Positions 7,323 through 15,642 of a DNA stretch of 24,091 nt are shown in pieces; the first letter of the stretch is position 1, and every line of letters begins with the position of its first letter. Origin of the DNA: Dehalococcoidia bacterium (GTDB lineage: Bacteria > Chloroflexota > Dehalococcoidia > GIF9 > UBA5629); assembly GCA_030604795.1 (NCBI GenBank), contig JAUVVE010000002.1:1-24091 (forward strand), written 5' to 3'. The notes beneath the pieces are model-generated. The model did no database searches. It saw nothing but the letters and a program-made list of their open reading frames with translations, and had not been told where the DNA came from. Position numbers and translations under genes: made by a program.

Positions 7323-7856
7323 ATGCACAACAATAATAAGCAGTGGTACATTGTACATACCTACTCTGGTTATGAGGAACGAGTTAAGAGAGCTTTGGAA
7401 CAGCGAATCAAGTTCATGGATGCTGAGGACAGGATATTCCAGATTGTAATACCCACTGAAGACGAAATTGAGATTAGAAGTGGACAACGGCGAACGGTGA
7501 CCAAGAAGGTATTCCCCGGGTATGTCCTAGTTCAGATGAGAATGAACGATGACAGCTGGAACGTAGTGCGCAACACCCCTGGGATAACCGGCTTCGTCGG
7601 TAGTGGCAACAAACCGACACCTATAGATGAAGACGAGGTTAGCGCCATTCTGAAGCAAATGGTCGAAGGTTTGCCGCAAGTCAAAGTGGGCTTCAGAAAG
7701 GGAGAGAGCGTCCGAGTGGTTGATGGTCCTTTCACCGACTTCGCGGGAATAGTAGATGAGATAAATATGGCGAAGGGGAAGGTGAAGGTTTTGCTAACGC
7801 TTTTCGGACGGGAGACATCCGTGGAGCTCGATTTCTTGCAGGTAGAGAGGTTGTAA
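7323..7856 (+). CDS. nusG: Transcription termination/antitermination protein NusG
   Basis: A 177-residue RNA polymerase-binding elongation factor. The NGN domain begins with KQWYIVHTYSGYEERVKRAL and contains FPGYVLVQM and NTPGITGFVG; the C-terminal KOW domain contains GESVRVVDGPFTDFAGIVDEI. Length and order are typical, with no inserted domain. The stop is immediately followed by the rplK ATG. Confidence 0.97.
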   Translation: MHNNNKQWYIVHTYSGYEERVKRALEQRIKFMDAEDRIFQIVIPTEDEIEIRSGQRRTVTKKVFPGYVLVQMRMNDDSWNVVRNTPGITGFVGSGNKPTPIDEDEVSAILKQMVEGLPQVKVGFRKGESVRVVDGPFTDFAGIVDEINMAKGKVKVLLTLFGRETSVELDFLQVERL

Positions 7857-8279
7857 ATGGCCAAGAAAGTTATGGCTATCATCAAGCTCCAGATTGAAGC
7901 AGGCAAAGCCACACCGGCCCCGCCAGTTGGGCCGGCTTTGGGGCAGCACGGAGTTAACATTATGGCTTTCTGCAAAGAATACAATGACCTCACAAGCGCC
8001 CAAGCTGGCTCTATTGTTCCGGTGGAGATAACCATATTCGAAGACAGGTCGTTCACTTTTATTGCCAAGACTCCGCCGGCATCTGCACTGCTAAAGCAGG
8101 CCCTGAATCTTGAGAAGGGTAGCAGTGATGCTGGCCAGGAAAACGTGGGCGTCCTACCCCGTGAGAAGCTATATGAGATTGCTCAACTTAAGATGAAGGA
8201 CCTAAACGCTCTAGACCTTGAGGGAGCAGCTCGGATTATCGAAGGTACAGCTCGTAGCATGGGAATTAATGTTGAGTAG
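7857..8279 (+). CDS. rplK: Ribosomal protein L11
   Basis: A 140-residue protein of the GTPase-associated centre on 23S rRNA. The N-terminal domain has IKLQIEAGKATPAPPVGPALGQ, and the C-terminal rRNA-binding domain ends EGTARSMGINV, both family signatures. It begins directly after the nusG stop; rplA starts two bases after its own stop. Confidence 0.97.
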   Translation: MAKKVMAIIKLQIEAGKATPAPPVGPALGQHGVNIMAFCKEYNDLTSAQAGSIVPVEITIFEDRSFTFIAKTPPASALLKQALNLEKGSSDAGQENVGVLPREKLYEIAQLKMKDLNALDLEGAARIIEGTARSMGINVE

Positions 8280-8281
8280 AA

Positions 8282-9001
8282 ATGGCGACTCGAGGAAAGA
8301 AATACCGGGAAGCGGTTAAGCTTGTTGACAAGACCGGCGTCTATCAACCTGGTGAAGCTATCGCACTAGCTAAGAAAGCTGCGTTTGCCGGGTTTGATGA
8401 AACGGTCGAGCTTCACTTGCGGATGGGGGTCGACCCGAGAAGTGCTGACCAGCAGGTGCGAGGTATAGCTCTTCTGCCCAATGGGTTGGGCAAGCAGATC
8501 CGGGTTCTTGTCTTTGCCCAAGCTGAAGGAGCCAGACTTGCTCATGAAGCTGAGGCTGATTATGTTGGCGGAGATGAACTTGCCAAGAAGATCGAAGATG
8601 GCTGGCTTGACTTCGATGTCAGTATAGCTACGCCGGATATGATGGGAAAGGTAGGAAAGCTGGGAAAGATCTTGGGACGCCGGGGGTTGATGCCCAATCC
8701 TAAGTCAGGTACGGTAGTGGCAACGGATGATCTCCCCAGAGCAATTGCCGATGCTCGCAAGGGTAGGGTAGAATTCAGACTCGATAGGACTGCGATTATT
8801 CACGTGCCTATTGGTAAAGCTAGCTTCGATGAGGCCAAACTGTTGGAGAACTTGACTGCCTTGATAGAAGCCGTATTAAGGGCCAAGCCCAGTGGTGCCA
8901 AGGGGCAGTATATTAAGGGCGCTTCGCTGTCAACCAGTATGGGGCCCGGTATCAAACTCGATTTGAGGTCTACTATGGCTTTGTCGCTCAGCTCGTTATG
9001 A
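8282..9001 (+). CDS. rplA: Ribosomal protein L1
   Basis: A 239-residue protein of the L1 stalk, which also acts in many bacteria as translational repressor of the rplK-rplA mRNA. Signatures present: YQPGEAIALAKKAAFAGFDETVELH near the start, LGRRGLMPNPKSGTV in the middle and MGPGIKLDL near the end. The C-terminus is a few residues longer than in E. coli. It is followed by the L10 leader, which separates rplKA from rplJL. Confidence 0.97.
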   Translation: MATRGKKYREAVKLVDKTGVYQPGEAIALAKKAAFAGFDETVELHLRMGVDPRSADQQVRGIALLPNGLGKQIRVLVFAQAEGARLAHEAEADYVGGDELAKKIEDGWLDFDVSIATPDMMGKVGKLGKILGRRGLMPNPKSGTVVATDDLPRAIADARKGRVEFRLDRTAIIHVPIGKASFDEAKLLENLTALIEAVLRAKPSGAKGQYIKGASLSTSMGPGIKLDLRSTMALSLSSL

Positions 9002-9024
9002 ACTGAATAATACACTCCTATATT

Positions 9025-9145
9025 GTGCCGATGACAGCAGGTGCCGCAAGGCTCAAAGTAGATGCCTGCCCAGGTGTGTTTCCTTTGACAGGTTGTTCGA
9101 AACCTAGGTTAAGTCCCTGCGTCATGGCACAGGGACTTTCTAATT
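9025..9145 (+). promoter_or_regulatory. Ribosomal protein L10 leader with attenuator
   Basis: Untranslated leader before rplJ. GCAGG (9037-9041) pairs with CCTGC (9065-9069) around a GCC-GCAA-GGC hairpin (9043-9052), and the following CCAGGTG segment resembles the conserved L10-binding region of the known bacterial L10 leader. Further on, AGGTT-GTTCGA-AACCT forms a second hairpin. In the known mechanism L10/L12 bind this RNA and reduce rplJL expression. The family assignment is from remembered consensus features. Confidence 0.75.
9111..9141 (+). terminator. Attenuator hairpin in the L10 leader
   Basis: AAGTCCCTG (9111-9119) and CAGGGACTT (9130-9138) form a perfect 9-bp stem with a 10-base loop, followed by TCTAATTCT. 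The T-run is weak, so partial termination is likely, which fits an attenuator rather than a full stop. Confidence 0.6.
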
Positions 9146-9161
9146 CTCTGGGGGTATAAGT

Positions 9162-9707
9162 ATGTTGAGAGAAAGAAAAGACCAGATTATCAATGAAATA
9201 GCTGACAGTCTGTCTCGGTGCAGTATCGCTATAGCTACAGACTATCGCGGGCTTTCAGCCAAGGAAATGGTACACCTGCGCCGGCGCCTGACCGAACTAG
9301 ATATAGAGTATCGGGTGGTGAAGAACACGCTGACTCGATTTGCTGCCGAAAAGGCTGGCAGGACGGAGCTGCAAGGATTGCTGGCTGGTCCCGTAGCCAT
9401 AGCTTTTGGCTACGATGATGTGGTCAAGCCGGCACGGGCTTTGAGCGAACATATTCGTTTGTTTGGGTCAGTGTTGCAAGTCAAGGGTGGACTGCTGGGT
9501 GATCGGCTACTTACCGCTGAGGACGTTTCTACTATAGCTGCTATACCGTCAAGAGATGTCCTGATTTGTCAGCTGGTGGGACAGTTGGGAGCCCCGCTGC
9601 AGACTTTACATAACGTTCTTACCGCACCCTTGCGCGGGTTTCTGAATGTAATTCGGGCTAGAATTCAACGAGTAGAAGGAGGATACAATGTCACAGAATC
9701 AAGTTGA
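9162..9707 (+). CDS. rplJ: Ribosomal protein L10
   Basis: The base of the L7/L12 stalk in the 50S subunit. The 181-residue protein has ATDYRGLSAKEM and the neighbouring LRRRLTELDIEYRVVKNTLTRFA, both family hallmarks, then VAIAFGYDDVVKPARAL; the C-terminal helix that binds L12 dimers follows. ATG 9162 has GGGGG upstream. Its last 20 bases overlap the start of rplL, so stalk proteins are made in coupled amounts. Confidence 0.96.
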   Translation: MLRERKDQIINEIADSLSRCSIAIATDYRGLSAKEMVHLRRRLTELDIEYRVVKNTLTRFAAEKAGRTELQGLLAGPVAIAFGYDDVVKPARALSEHIRLFGSVLQVKGGLLGDRLLTAEDVSTIAAIPSRDVLICQLVGQLGAPLQTLHNVLTAPLRGFLNVIRARIQRVEGGYNVTESS

Positions 9708-10182
9708 ATCTGAGCGACCTAAGGTGGAAGAGAAAGCCGAAGAGGAGCCAAAAGTGAAAAAGGTATCCAAGGCGAGAGAGACTTCGGCAGAGACCACCAG
9801 AGCACTGACCAAGGAAGATGTCATAGCTGCTGTCAAGAACATGACCGTGTTGGAATTGGCTGAATTGGTGAAAGCTTTGGAGGAAGAATTCGGAGTGACC
9901 GCGGCGGCAGCAGTAGCGGTGCCTGCAGCCCTAGCAGGTGCGGCTGCACCGGCAGCAGAAGCTGAGGAAAAGACGGACTTCACCGTGGTGCTTAAGGAGA
10001 TTGGCGAGAATAAGATTAGCGTGATCAAGGCGGTGCGAGAGTTAACCACCTTGGGACTGAAGGAGGCCAAGGACCTAGTGGAAAGTGCGCCTAAGCCAGT
10101 GAAGGAGGGAGTCAATAAGGAAGAAGCCGCCACGGCCAAACAGAAGCTGGAGGAAGCTGGGGCGCTCGTAGAAATGAAATAG
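9688..10182 (+). CDS. rplL: Ribosomal protein L7/L12 with N-terminal extension
   Basis: The stalk protein that recruits translation GTPases. Residues ~41-90 form the dimerisation domain (TKEDVIAAVKNMTVLELAEL aligns with the normal N-terminus), followed by an Ala-rich hinge and the C-terminal domain with EIGENKISVIKAVRELT and GLKEAKDLVESAPKPVKEGV. The total of 164 residues is ~40 more than usual (~121-128): an extra Glu/Lys-rich, charged N-terminal tail. The start is well supported by GAAGGAGG six bases before ATG 9688, inside rplJ; no ATG, GTG or TTG with a ribosome binding site lies near residue 41. The tail is probably disordered; its role is unknown. Confidence 0.95.
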   Translation: MSQNQVESERPKVEEKAEEEPKVKKVSKARETSAETTRALTKEDVIAAVKNMTVLELAELVKALEEEFGVTAAAAVAVPAALAGAAAPAAEAEEKTDFTVVLKEIGENKISVIKAVRELTTLGLKEAKDLVESAPKPVKEGVNKEEAATAKQKLEEAGALVEMK

Positions 10183-10195
10183 GAGCGCAGGATTA

Positions 10196-10271
10196 GCCTT
10201 TGCTTCGGGGGCTGCCAGAAAAGCCCGATCTGCAGGGTAATCAGCTAGACAAACAGAAGCTCGCCAAAGGC
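10196..10271 (+). other. Imperfect structured region after rplL
   Basis: GCCTTTG (10196-10202) can pair with CAAAGGC (10265-10271), enclosing a smaller hairpin CGGG(G)GCT/AGCCCG (about 10206-10227). It lies between convergent rplL and the antiporter remnant. No T-run follows, so I do not call it an intrinsic terminator. The rest of 10183-10373 shows nothing recognisable. Confidence 0.25.
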
Positions 10272-10373
10272 AGTCTGGGGATTGCGGGACTTCGGAGGTT
10301 TTGGCGGGCTTTCTGTTGTTCCTGACAGCGCCAAGCCTCTTTTCAGACGCAACATGAACTCTCTTCGCGCGGG

Positions 10374-11579
10374 CTACTGCGGTTCTTCGGCACGTGCTTG
10401 TCTAGCGAAGAGGAGGATCTCAATGCTGGAGATTAGGACTGTGACTAGGATAATAGCGATTATGATGCCTGGATAAACCGAAGCGTTGGGAATCTCGGAG
10501 GTGACTACTATCTGTGCCACCACAGCGGCCGATAGCCCTCTGGCGAGCATAGTGGTCAGCAGGCGCCTGTTGGCAAACAGAATCCTGCTACCGAGGGAGC
10601 TCGCAAGCACTGCCAAGTACCTGCTGAATAGGAGTAAGCCGGACAGAATGATGGAAAGGATGATAAGCCTCGGCTCATTGAAGGTTAAGATCAGCCCGAG
10701 ATAGATAAAGAAGAAGGTTCTTATGAAGAAAGATATCTGGGAATGGAGTTTCTTCATTATCTCGCTTCTCTCGATTGTTCGCCTGATTGTGAACAACTTG
10801 GGTACTCTCACACCGTTGCCCAGCACAAGACCGAAGACCAGGGCGAAGATGACCCCGCTGCCATTCACGCTTTCTACGATGAAGTAGAGCAGGAATACCA
10901 CGGCCAGGGTCAGAATATCATCGTAAGTCTCTCCTCTCAGACGCGTAAGTACCCACAGCCAGAGAATCCCGGCCAACACCCCAATTAAGGCACCCAGAGA
11001 GAACTCTATGGCAAGAGCCTTTCCTGCTACGGCAAGCCCGTTCTGAGCTGTACCCGTACTCATGATGTCGAGAACAACTAGGGCGATGATGATGACCGAT
11101 GCGCCGTTTAGGGCTGAGTCTAGGCTAAGCACCGATGAGATTTCATCGGTGACCCTGGCTCGGCTGATCAAAGGCATCACGATTGAAGGGCTGGTGCCGC
11201 TCACGATAGCGCCGAGCAGCAGACTATTCGGCAGTCCCCATTCCAACAGGTAGTATGCAAAAGCTGCTGTCGCGGCCATACTGATTTCGGTGCCTAAGAA
11301 GACCAGCAACACTGCTCTGTGCGCGCTGCCTAAGATCCTATTGAGGTAAAGGTTCAGGCCGCCGTCAAATAGAATGATAACCAGGGCGAGAGTGGCGACC
11401 ACTTACGTGGCTGGAGTCAAATTGGAAGGCTCAACAATGTATAAGACAGGTGCGATCAGGTAACCCAGCACAATGAGTATGAGTACGTCTGGAATACTGG
11501 TTTTTCGGAATAGGTAATCGGCTAGGAATTCGATAATCAAGAGGATTCCTAGCAACCCTAGTATGTGTACAGCATTCAT
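10374..11579 (-). pseudogene. Cation:proton antiporter gene broken by an in-frame stop
   Basis: A multi-span membrane protein of the CPA sodium/hydrogen exchanger superfamily, in two parts of one reading frame: 11579-11403 (MNAVHILGLLGI... to NLTPAT) and 11402-10374 (VVATLALVIILFDGGLNL... to AEEPQ), separated only by TAA at 11403-11405. Joined, it has ~400 residues and about 11-12 spans, the normal size, with FDGGLNL and GTSPSIVMPL in the expected places. A second sign of decay: where relatives have an Asp in the ion-binding helix (as in ESALTD or FND), this one reads DSALNGA, so the key acid may be lost. ATG 11579 was chosen over TTG 11618, which adds an unlikely polar lead. A GTG follows the TAA, so the larger part could be re-initiated, but it would lack the first two spans. 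A sequencing error is possible. Confidence 0.8.
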
Positions 11580-11842
11580 TCTCAGTTTCTGATTCTGCTG
11601 TGCCTGCTCAGGCAGCAATCTTGGTCTGCCTGACTACCAGGTAGGTGTCAGCAATAGCCGCTCTCCATAGAATACCGTGAGGGTCGTGGCAGGTATAGTG
11701 GAAAGGTGCGGTCGGGGCAACAGGTGAGGCTCATCTGCACCTGCTGGCCAGTCCGGCTCAAATAGTGTAAGATTGATGGCTGGACTGAAGAAACGCACAA
11801 TAGGAAAGGTTTGGTAATATCTTCGGTGATGAAGGAGTCTAC

Positions 11843-12747
11843 ATGGTAGAAAGCATTCTGGACCTGATTGGGAAGACACCGCTGGTGAGACTGCACAAAG
11901 TGAACAGTAGTGGCTCAACAATCTGGGCCAAGATGGATGCTTTGAATCCAAGTGGTAGCATAAAGGACGTCATGGCGTTGTACATGATGGACGTGGCCGA
12001 GAAAAGAGGCGAGCTTAAACCTGGCGCCAAAATAATTGAAGCGACCAGCGGTAACACCGGCATTGCTTTTGCCATGCTGGCGCGGATAAGAGGTCATAAG
12101 TTCGTAGCAGTCATGCCAGAGTATATGAGCCAGGAGCGAAGACAGATGATGGAGGCATTTGGAGCCGATATCGTCCTGACTCCGGCTGCAGAGGGCTTTA
12201 CTGGAACTATGAAGAAATTCGAGGAACTGGCAGAAGAAGATCCAGATGCTTGGCTGCCAAGGCAATTCGATAATCCTGACAATAGTGCAGCTCACAGAGA
12301 GATACGGGGAAGAGGATCTTGGAAGGTATAAGCGACCGAATCGATGCCTTCATAGCCGGTGTGGGCACAGGCGGCACGCTGATGGGTGTGGCGGAAGCTC
12401 TGAAGAAGGTCTACCCCAATGTGAAGATTGTTGCTGTTGAGCCCGCTGAATCAGCGGTGATGAGCGGCGATGCTTCAGGATATCACAATATACAGGGGAT
12501 TGGCCCGGGATTCATCCCTGGCTTGGTGAACATGGATCTCGTAGATGACATCATTGCTGTAAGCAGCGAGGATGCCATGAGCATGACACGAAATCTGATG
12601 AGAGAGGAAGGATTGATGGTAGGTATCTCATCAGGAGCCAACGTCCTGGCTGCCTTGAGGCTTGCTGGTGAAATGGGCGATGGTAAGACCATCGTCACTG
12701 TCTTGCCGGACAGAGTCGAGAGATACGTAAGCATGGGTGTGTTCTAG
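11843..12747 (+). pseudogene. cysK: Cysteine synthase (O-acetylserine sulfhydrylase), frameshifted
   Basis: CysK is a PLP enzyme making cysteine from O-acetylserine and sulfide. The first part (11843-12331) has IGKTPLVRL, the PLP lysine in NPSGSIKD (K41) and the substrate loop EATSGNTG (67-73). The second (from about 12304 to 12747) has the PLP phosphate-binding GVGTGGTLMG and ISSGAN. The join falls where relatives read AHRETTGKEI: after AHRE the frame shifts, and one missing base near 12302 restores DTGKRILEGISDRIDAF. The total of 905 bases is one short of 302 codons. Near the end DRVERY replaces the usual DSGERY, which may be further drift. Ribosome binding site AAGGAG before ATG 11843. Broken gene or base-calling error. 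Confidence 0.85.
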
Positions 12748-12907
12748 AGCCGTCCGCAGGTCATACCCATCATCAGTTCCAGTGACTCCGGGTGGCCACT
12801 CATCTGGCTGGCCTGATTGCGCTTGCCGTCATTCCTACGGCTGCTTGTACTCTCCTTTCAATGCCAGGGGGCGGGAGACATGTGTAGACTACGAAGGAGG
12901 CGATAGC

Positions 12908-13180
12908 ATGGCTGATGCAGAGACCTATGAGGTGATTGCCAAAGTAGTATCTCAAGAGGGCACTTGTGCTGCCGATCATGAAGTCGGCGATGAGTTCCCC
13001 GTTGGGGACAAGACTCCACCAGGCGTGTGCTCGTGGGCCTTTTATGCCCTTTTTCCCTTCGCCTCAGTGCTGCGGTTCGGCGGCTCTTTCTGGTGGGAGG
13101 AAGATCGGGATAAGACCACCGTCGCTTGCCCTGACCCAGCAAATCCGGTGGTCTTCGAACTGAGACGGTTGCGGAAGTAA
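12908..13180 (+). CDS. Small TIGR04076-type protein
   Basis: A 90-residue soluble protein of unknown function. The pattern EVIAKVVSQEGTCAADHEVGDEF, then GVCSWAFYALFPFASVLRFGG, and the ending ACPDPANPVVFELRRL match the family I know as TIGR04076, including three conserved Cys positions. ATG 12908 was chosen for the excellent GAAGGAGG site (12894-12901). It stands alone: ~160 bases on the 5' side and ~178 on the 3' side show no other gene. Members are common in anaerobes; no reaction has been assigned as far as I recall. Confidence 0.75.
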   Translation: MADAETYEVIAKVVSQEGTCAADHEVGDEFPVGDKTPPGVCSWAFYALFPFASVLRFGGSFWWEEDRDKTTVACPDPANPVVFELRRLRK

Positions 13181-13358
13181 TAGGCTGTTTGCGCAGCATC
13201 CCGTCACGGTGCTAACTGGTCGGGAGAATACGGTTCTGTGGAATAGGGTGCTGGGGCTGAGGGCCATAGCTGTATATCTGGAACTGTAAGATGTTTGCAC
13301 TGCACACGTAACGGGCTGTGTGTGATGAATCCCCGTAGCAAGAAAGGAGACGAGAACC

Positions 13359-14789
13359 ATGGTGAAACCGGATGAAGTTGCCTTCCTTGATGCCATCGCT
13401 CAGGCGGACCTGGTACGTCGGGGGGAGGTCAAAGCAGCGGAGCTCGTGGACGCGGCTATCGAGCGGATCGAACGTTCCAATCCCACCCTGAATGCAGTAA
13501 TTACGCCCCTGTATGAGGAAGGGCGTGCCATAGCTCGTGGCCAGTTGGACGGTCCTTTTGCAGGCGTGCCATTCCTGCTTAAGGATATCAGGGCTTCCTA
13601 TGGTGGCGTGCGTATGGCGTGTGGGTCAGCTTTTCTACAGGACTTCGTGCCTCGTTGGGATTGCGAACTGGTGGTGCGGCTGAAGCGTGCGGGGCTGGTT
13701 ATCCTTGGGAAGAGTAACACGCCAGAGTTCGGTCTTCTGCCCACGACCGAGCCGCGTCTGTTCGGTCCCACCTGTAATCCTTGGGACCTGAGCCTGACTG
13801 CAGGTGGCTCCAGCGGCGGAGCAGCGGCTGCTGTGGCCGCCGGTCTGGTCCCGGCGGCTCATGCCAGCGACGGGGGCGGATCGATCCGGATTCCAGCGTC
13901 GTGCTGTGGGCTCTTTGGCCTGAAGCCCACTCGGGCACGAAATCCCCTCGGGCCTGGTGTCGGTGATGTGATGAGTGGCCTGGTGGTTGAGCATGCTGTG
14001 ACCCGTACGGTGCGCGACAGCGCCGCTTTGCTCGACGTCACCGCCGGGCCGGATATGGGTGACCCCTATTGTGCGCCACCGCCGGGGCGGCCGTTCCTGA
14101 AGGAGGTGGGTGCCCCTCCGGGGCGTCTCCGCATCGCCTACACCACTACCCCACCTAGTGGCGTCGTGGTACATGCGGACTGCGTCAGCGCAGTGCGTGA
14201 CGCCGCGACGTTGTGTGCTGATTTGGGTCACGAGCTGGTGGAGGCAGCCCCGTCAGTAGATGGTACGGTGATGGCTCGTGCCTTTGCGATCTTGTGGGCA
14301 GGGGGTTGTGCTTGGACCATCGACAGCGCGGCTGCTGTAATGAGCAAGACACCAACCGCAGACCAGTTCGAACTGTCCACCTGGGCACTGTACGAGATAG
14401 GGCAGCGGCGGAGTGCATCCGAGTACTTACTCGCTCTGACTACGCTCCAGAGGATAGCCCGTGAGGTCGCCCGTTTCTTCTTGGACTACGACGTGTGGCT
14501 GACTCCCACCCTAGGTGAGCCACCGGTACTTCTTGGCACATTTGATTCTCCGCCGGACAATCCTCTTTACGGACACTCCCGTGCGGGAGATTTTGTCCCT
14601 TTTACGCCGATTTGTAACGCTACAGGTCAACCTGCCATGTCAGTGCCGCTCTTCTGGAATGCCGAAGGTCTGCCGATAGGCACCCATTTTGTCGGGCGCT
14701 TCGGGGATGAGGCTACGCTTTTCCGTCTCGCAGCACAACTTGAGGAGGCGCGACCGTGGGTGAGCCGCCGCCCGCCGACTTTGGCTTGA
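13359..14789 (+). CDS. Amidase signature family hydrolase
   Basis: A 476-residue amidase of the Ser-cisSer-Lys type. The catalytic residues are visible: Lys75 in LLKDIRA, Ser151 in AGGSSGG and Ser175 in GGGSIRIPA, with the 24-residue Ser-Ser spacing of the family. The C-terminal FTPICNATGQPAMSVP and GLPIGTHFVGRFGDEATL motifs are also standard. GatB/GatC are not adjacent and the protein resembles stand-alone amidases rather than GatA, so the substrate (an amide or carbamoyl compound) is unknown. AAAGGAGA precedes ATG 13359. By eye the gene is clearly richer in G+C than its neighbours, which may point to transfer; this was not measured. Confidence 0.9.
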   Translation: MVKPDEVAFLDAIAQADLVRRGEVKAAELVDAAIERIERSNPTLNAVITPLYEEGRAIARGQLDGPFAGVPFLLKDIRASYGGVRMACGSAFLQDFVPRWDCELVVRLKRAGLVILGKSNTPEFGLLPTTEPRLFGPTCNPWDLSLTAGGSSGGAAAAVAAGLVPAAHASDGGGSIRIPASCCGLFGLKPTRARNPLGPGVGDVMSGLVVEHAVTRTVRDSAALLDVTAGPDMGDPYCAPPPGRPFLKEVGAPPGRLRIAYTTTPPSGVVVHADCVSAVRDAATLCADLGHELVEAAPSVDGTVMARAFAILWAGGCAWTIDSAAAVMSKTPTADQFELSTWALYEIGQRRSASEYLLALTTLQRIAREVARFFLDYDVWLTPTLGEPPVLLGTFDSPPDNPLYGHSRAGDFVPFTPICNATGQPAMSVPLFWNAEGLPIGTHFVGRFGDEATLFRLAAQLEEARPWVSRRPPTLA

Positions 14790-14890
14790 CAGGCCCGTGC
14801 GGGGAACGTGATGGGGGGACCGACTGGGCGCAGGGGCTGGGACTTTGGGGCCGAATAGCGTGTGCCGTGCATCCTGCATAGTTGGCCCTT

Positions 14891-14926
14891 CCGTCGTGGC
14901 TAGTCAGGCCTGAACTGCTACGACGG
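14891..14926 (+). promoter_or_regulatory. Inverted repeat in the leader of the methyltransferase gene
   Basis: CCGTCGTGG (14891-14899) pairs with CTACGACGG (14918-14926), 9 bp with one G-T pair. The loop contains the perfect 10-base palindrome TCAGGCCTGA (14903-14912). The stem ends two or three bases before the ribosome binding site AAGGA of the next gene, so it could affect translation or be a protein site. Inferred. Confidence 0.4.
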
Positions 14927-14939
14927 CGCAAGGACGGAA

Positions 14940-15626
14940 ATGGCAAGTTATGTATTTATGAAGCTTCTTGAATCTTCAGCCAGGCGCTATGATGTGGGTA
15001 TTAACATATTGTCTCTGGGGCAGACCCACAAGGTGAAGAGGGAGATTGCCGAGAAGTATATCTCTGCCAGTGACAGGGTTCTCGAGATCGGCTGCGGCAC
15101 TGGAACGCTGGCGATACTATGTGCGGAGAAGGGTGCCTCGGTGACGGCCTTTGATATTTGCTCCGATATGTTAGATGTCGCCAGGAAGAAGATACAGAAG
15201 AATAACTTGGCCGACAGAATTCAGCTAAAGCAAATGGGCGCCATCGAGATGGATACAGCCTTCGATGATGAGACATTCGATAGGATTGTGGGCACCCTGG
15301 TTTTCAGCGAGCTTTACTGTGACGAGCAGAAGCATGTCTTGAGGGAGAGTTGTAGGATTCTCAAGCACGGCGGTCTAATCATTATCGCCGACGAGACAAA
15401 GCCAAATTCCCTGGTCAAGCAAGTGTTGCACTTGTTGGTTCGCGTCCCTCTTGCGATAATCACTTATGTCCTGACGCAGACATCAACTAAAGCGCTGAGC
15501 GATATGGAGGGTCTCTTGTCTGATGCTGGATTCGAAATGATTCATTGGAAGAGAGGATGCCTCGATTCCTTCGGCCTGTATGTTGCTAGAAAGGGATGGT
15601 CAAACGGGACTCAAAGAAGCACTTAG
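14940..15626 (+). CDS. cpaM: SAM-dependent methyltransferase, CpaM type
   Basis: A 228-residue class I methyltransferase. Motif I VLEIGCGTG (47-55) binds SAM; the following acidic FDICSDML (71-78) contacts the ribose; FDRIVGTLVFSEL and LKHGGLIIIADE complete the Rossmann fold. The C-terminal part has a hydrophobic stretch (VPLAIITYVLT) suggesting membrane contact. It lies directly before the HgcAB-like gene, an arrangement I recall for 'corrinoid protein-associated methyltransferase CpaM'; the symbol rests on that context. It could supply or handle a methyl group for the corrinoid partner, but this is inference. ATG 14940 follows AAGGACGG. It ends 16 bases before the next likely start (or overlaps it by 47 if ATG 15580 is used). 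Confidence 0.8.
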   Translation: MASYVFMKLLESSARRYDVGINILSLGQTHKVKREIAEKYISASDRVLEIGCGTGTLAILCAEKGASVTAFDICSDMLDVARKKIQKNNLADRIQLKQMGAIEMDTAFDDETFDRIVGTLVFSELYCDEQKHVLRESCRILKHGGLIIIADETKPNSLVKQVLHLLVRVPLAIITYVLTQTSTKALSDMEGLLSDAGFEMIHWKRGCLDSFGLYVARKGWSNGTQRST

Positions 15627-15642
15627 AACAGCCATAGGAACG

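Noticed and set aside
10282..10476. Plus-strand short open frame between rplL and the antiporter
   Set aside because: Overlaps the antiporter remnant on the other strand, has no ribosome binding site and no protein-like pattern.
14786..14814. TTGACA at the end of the amidase gene as a promoter for the methyltransferase operon
   Set aside because: At 17 bases the -10 would be TGATGG, with no good hexamer nearby.
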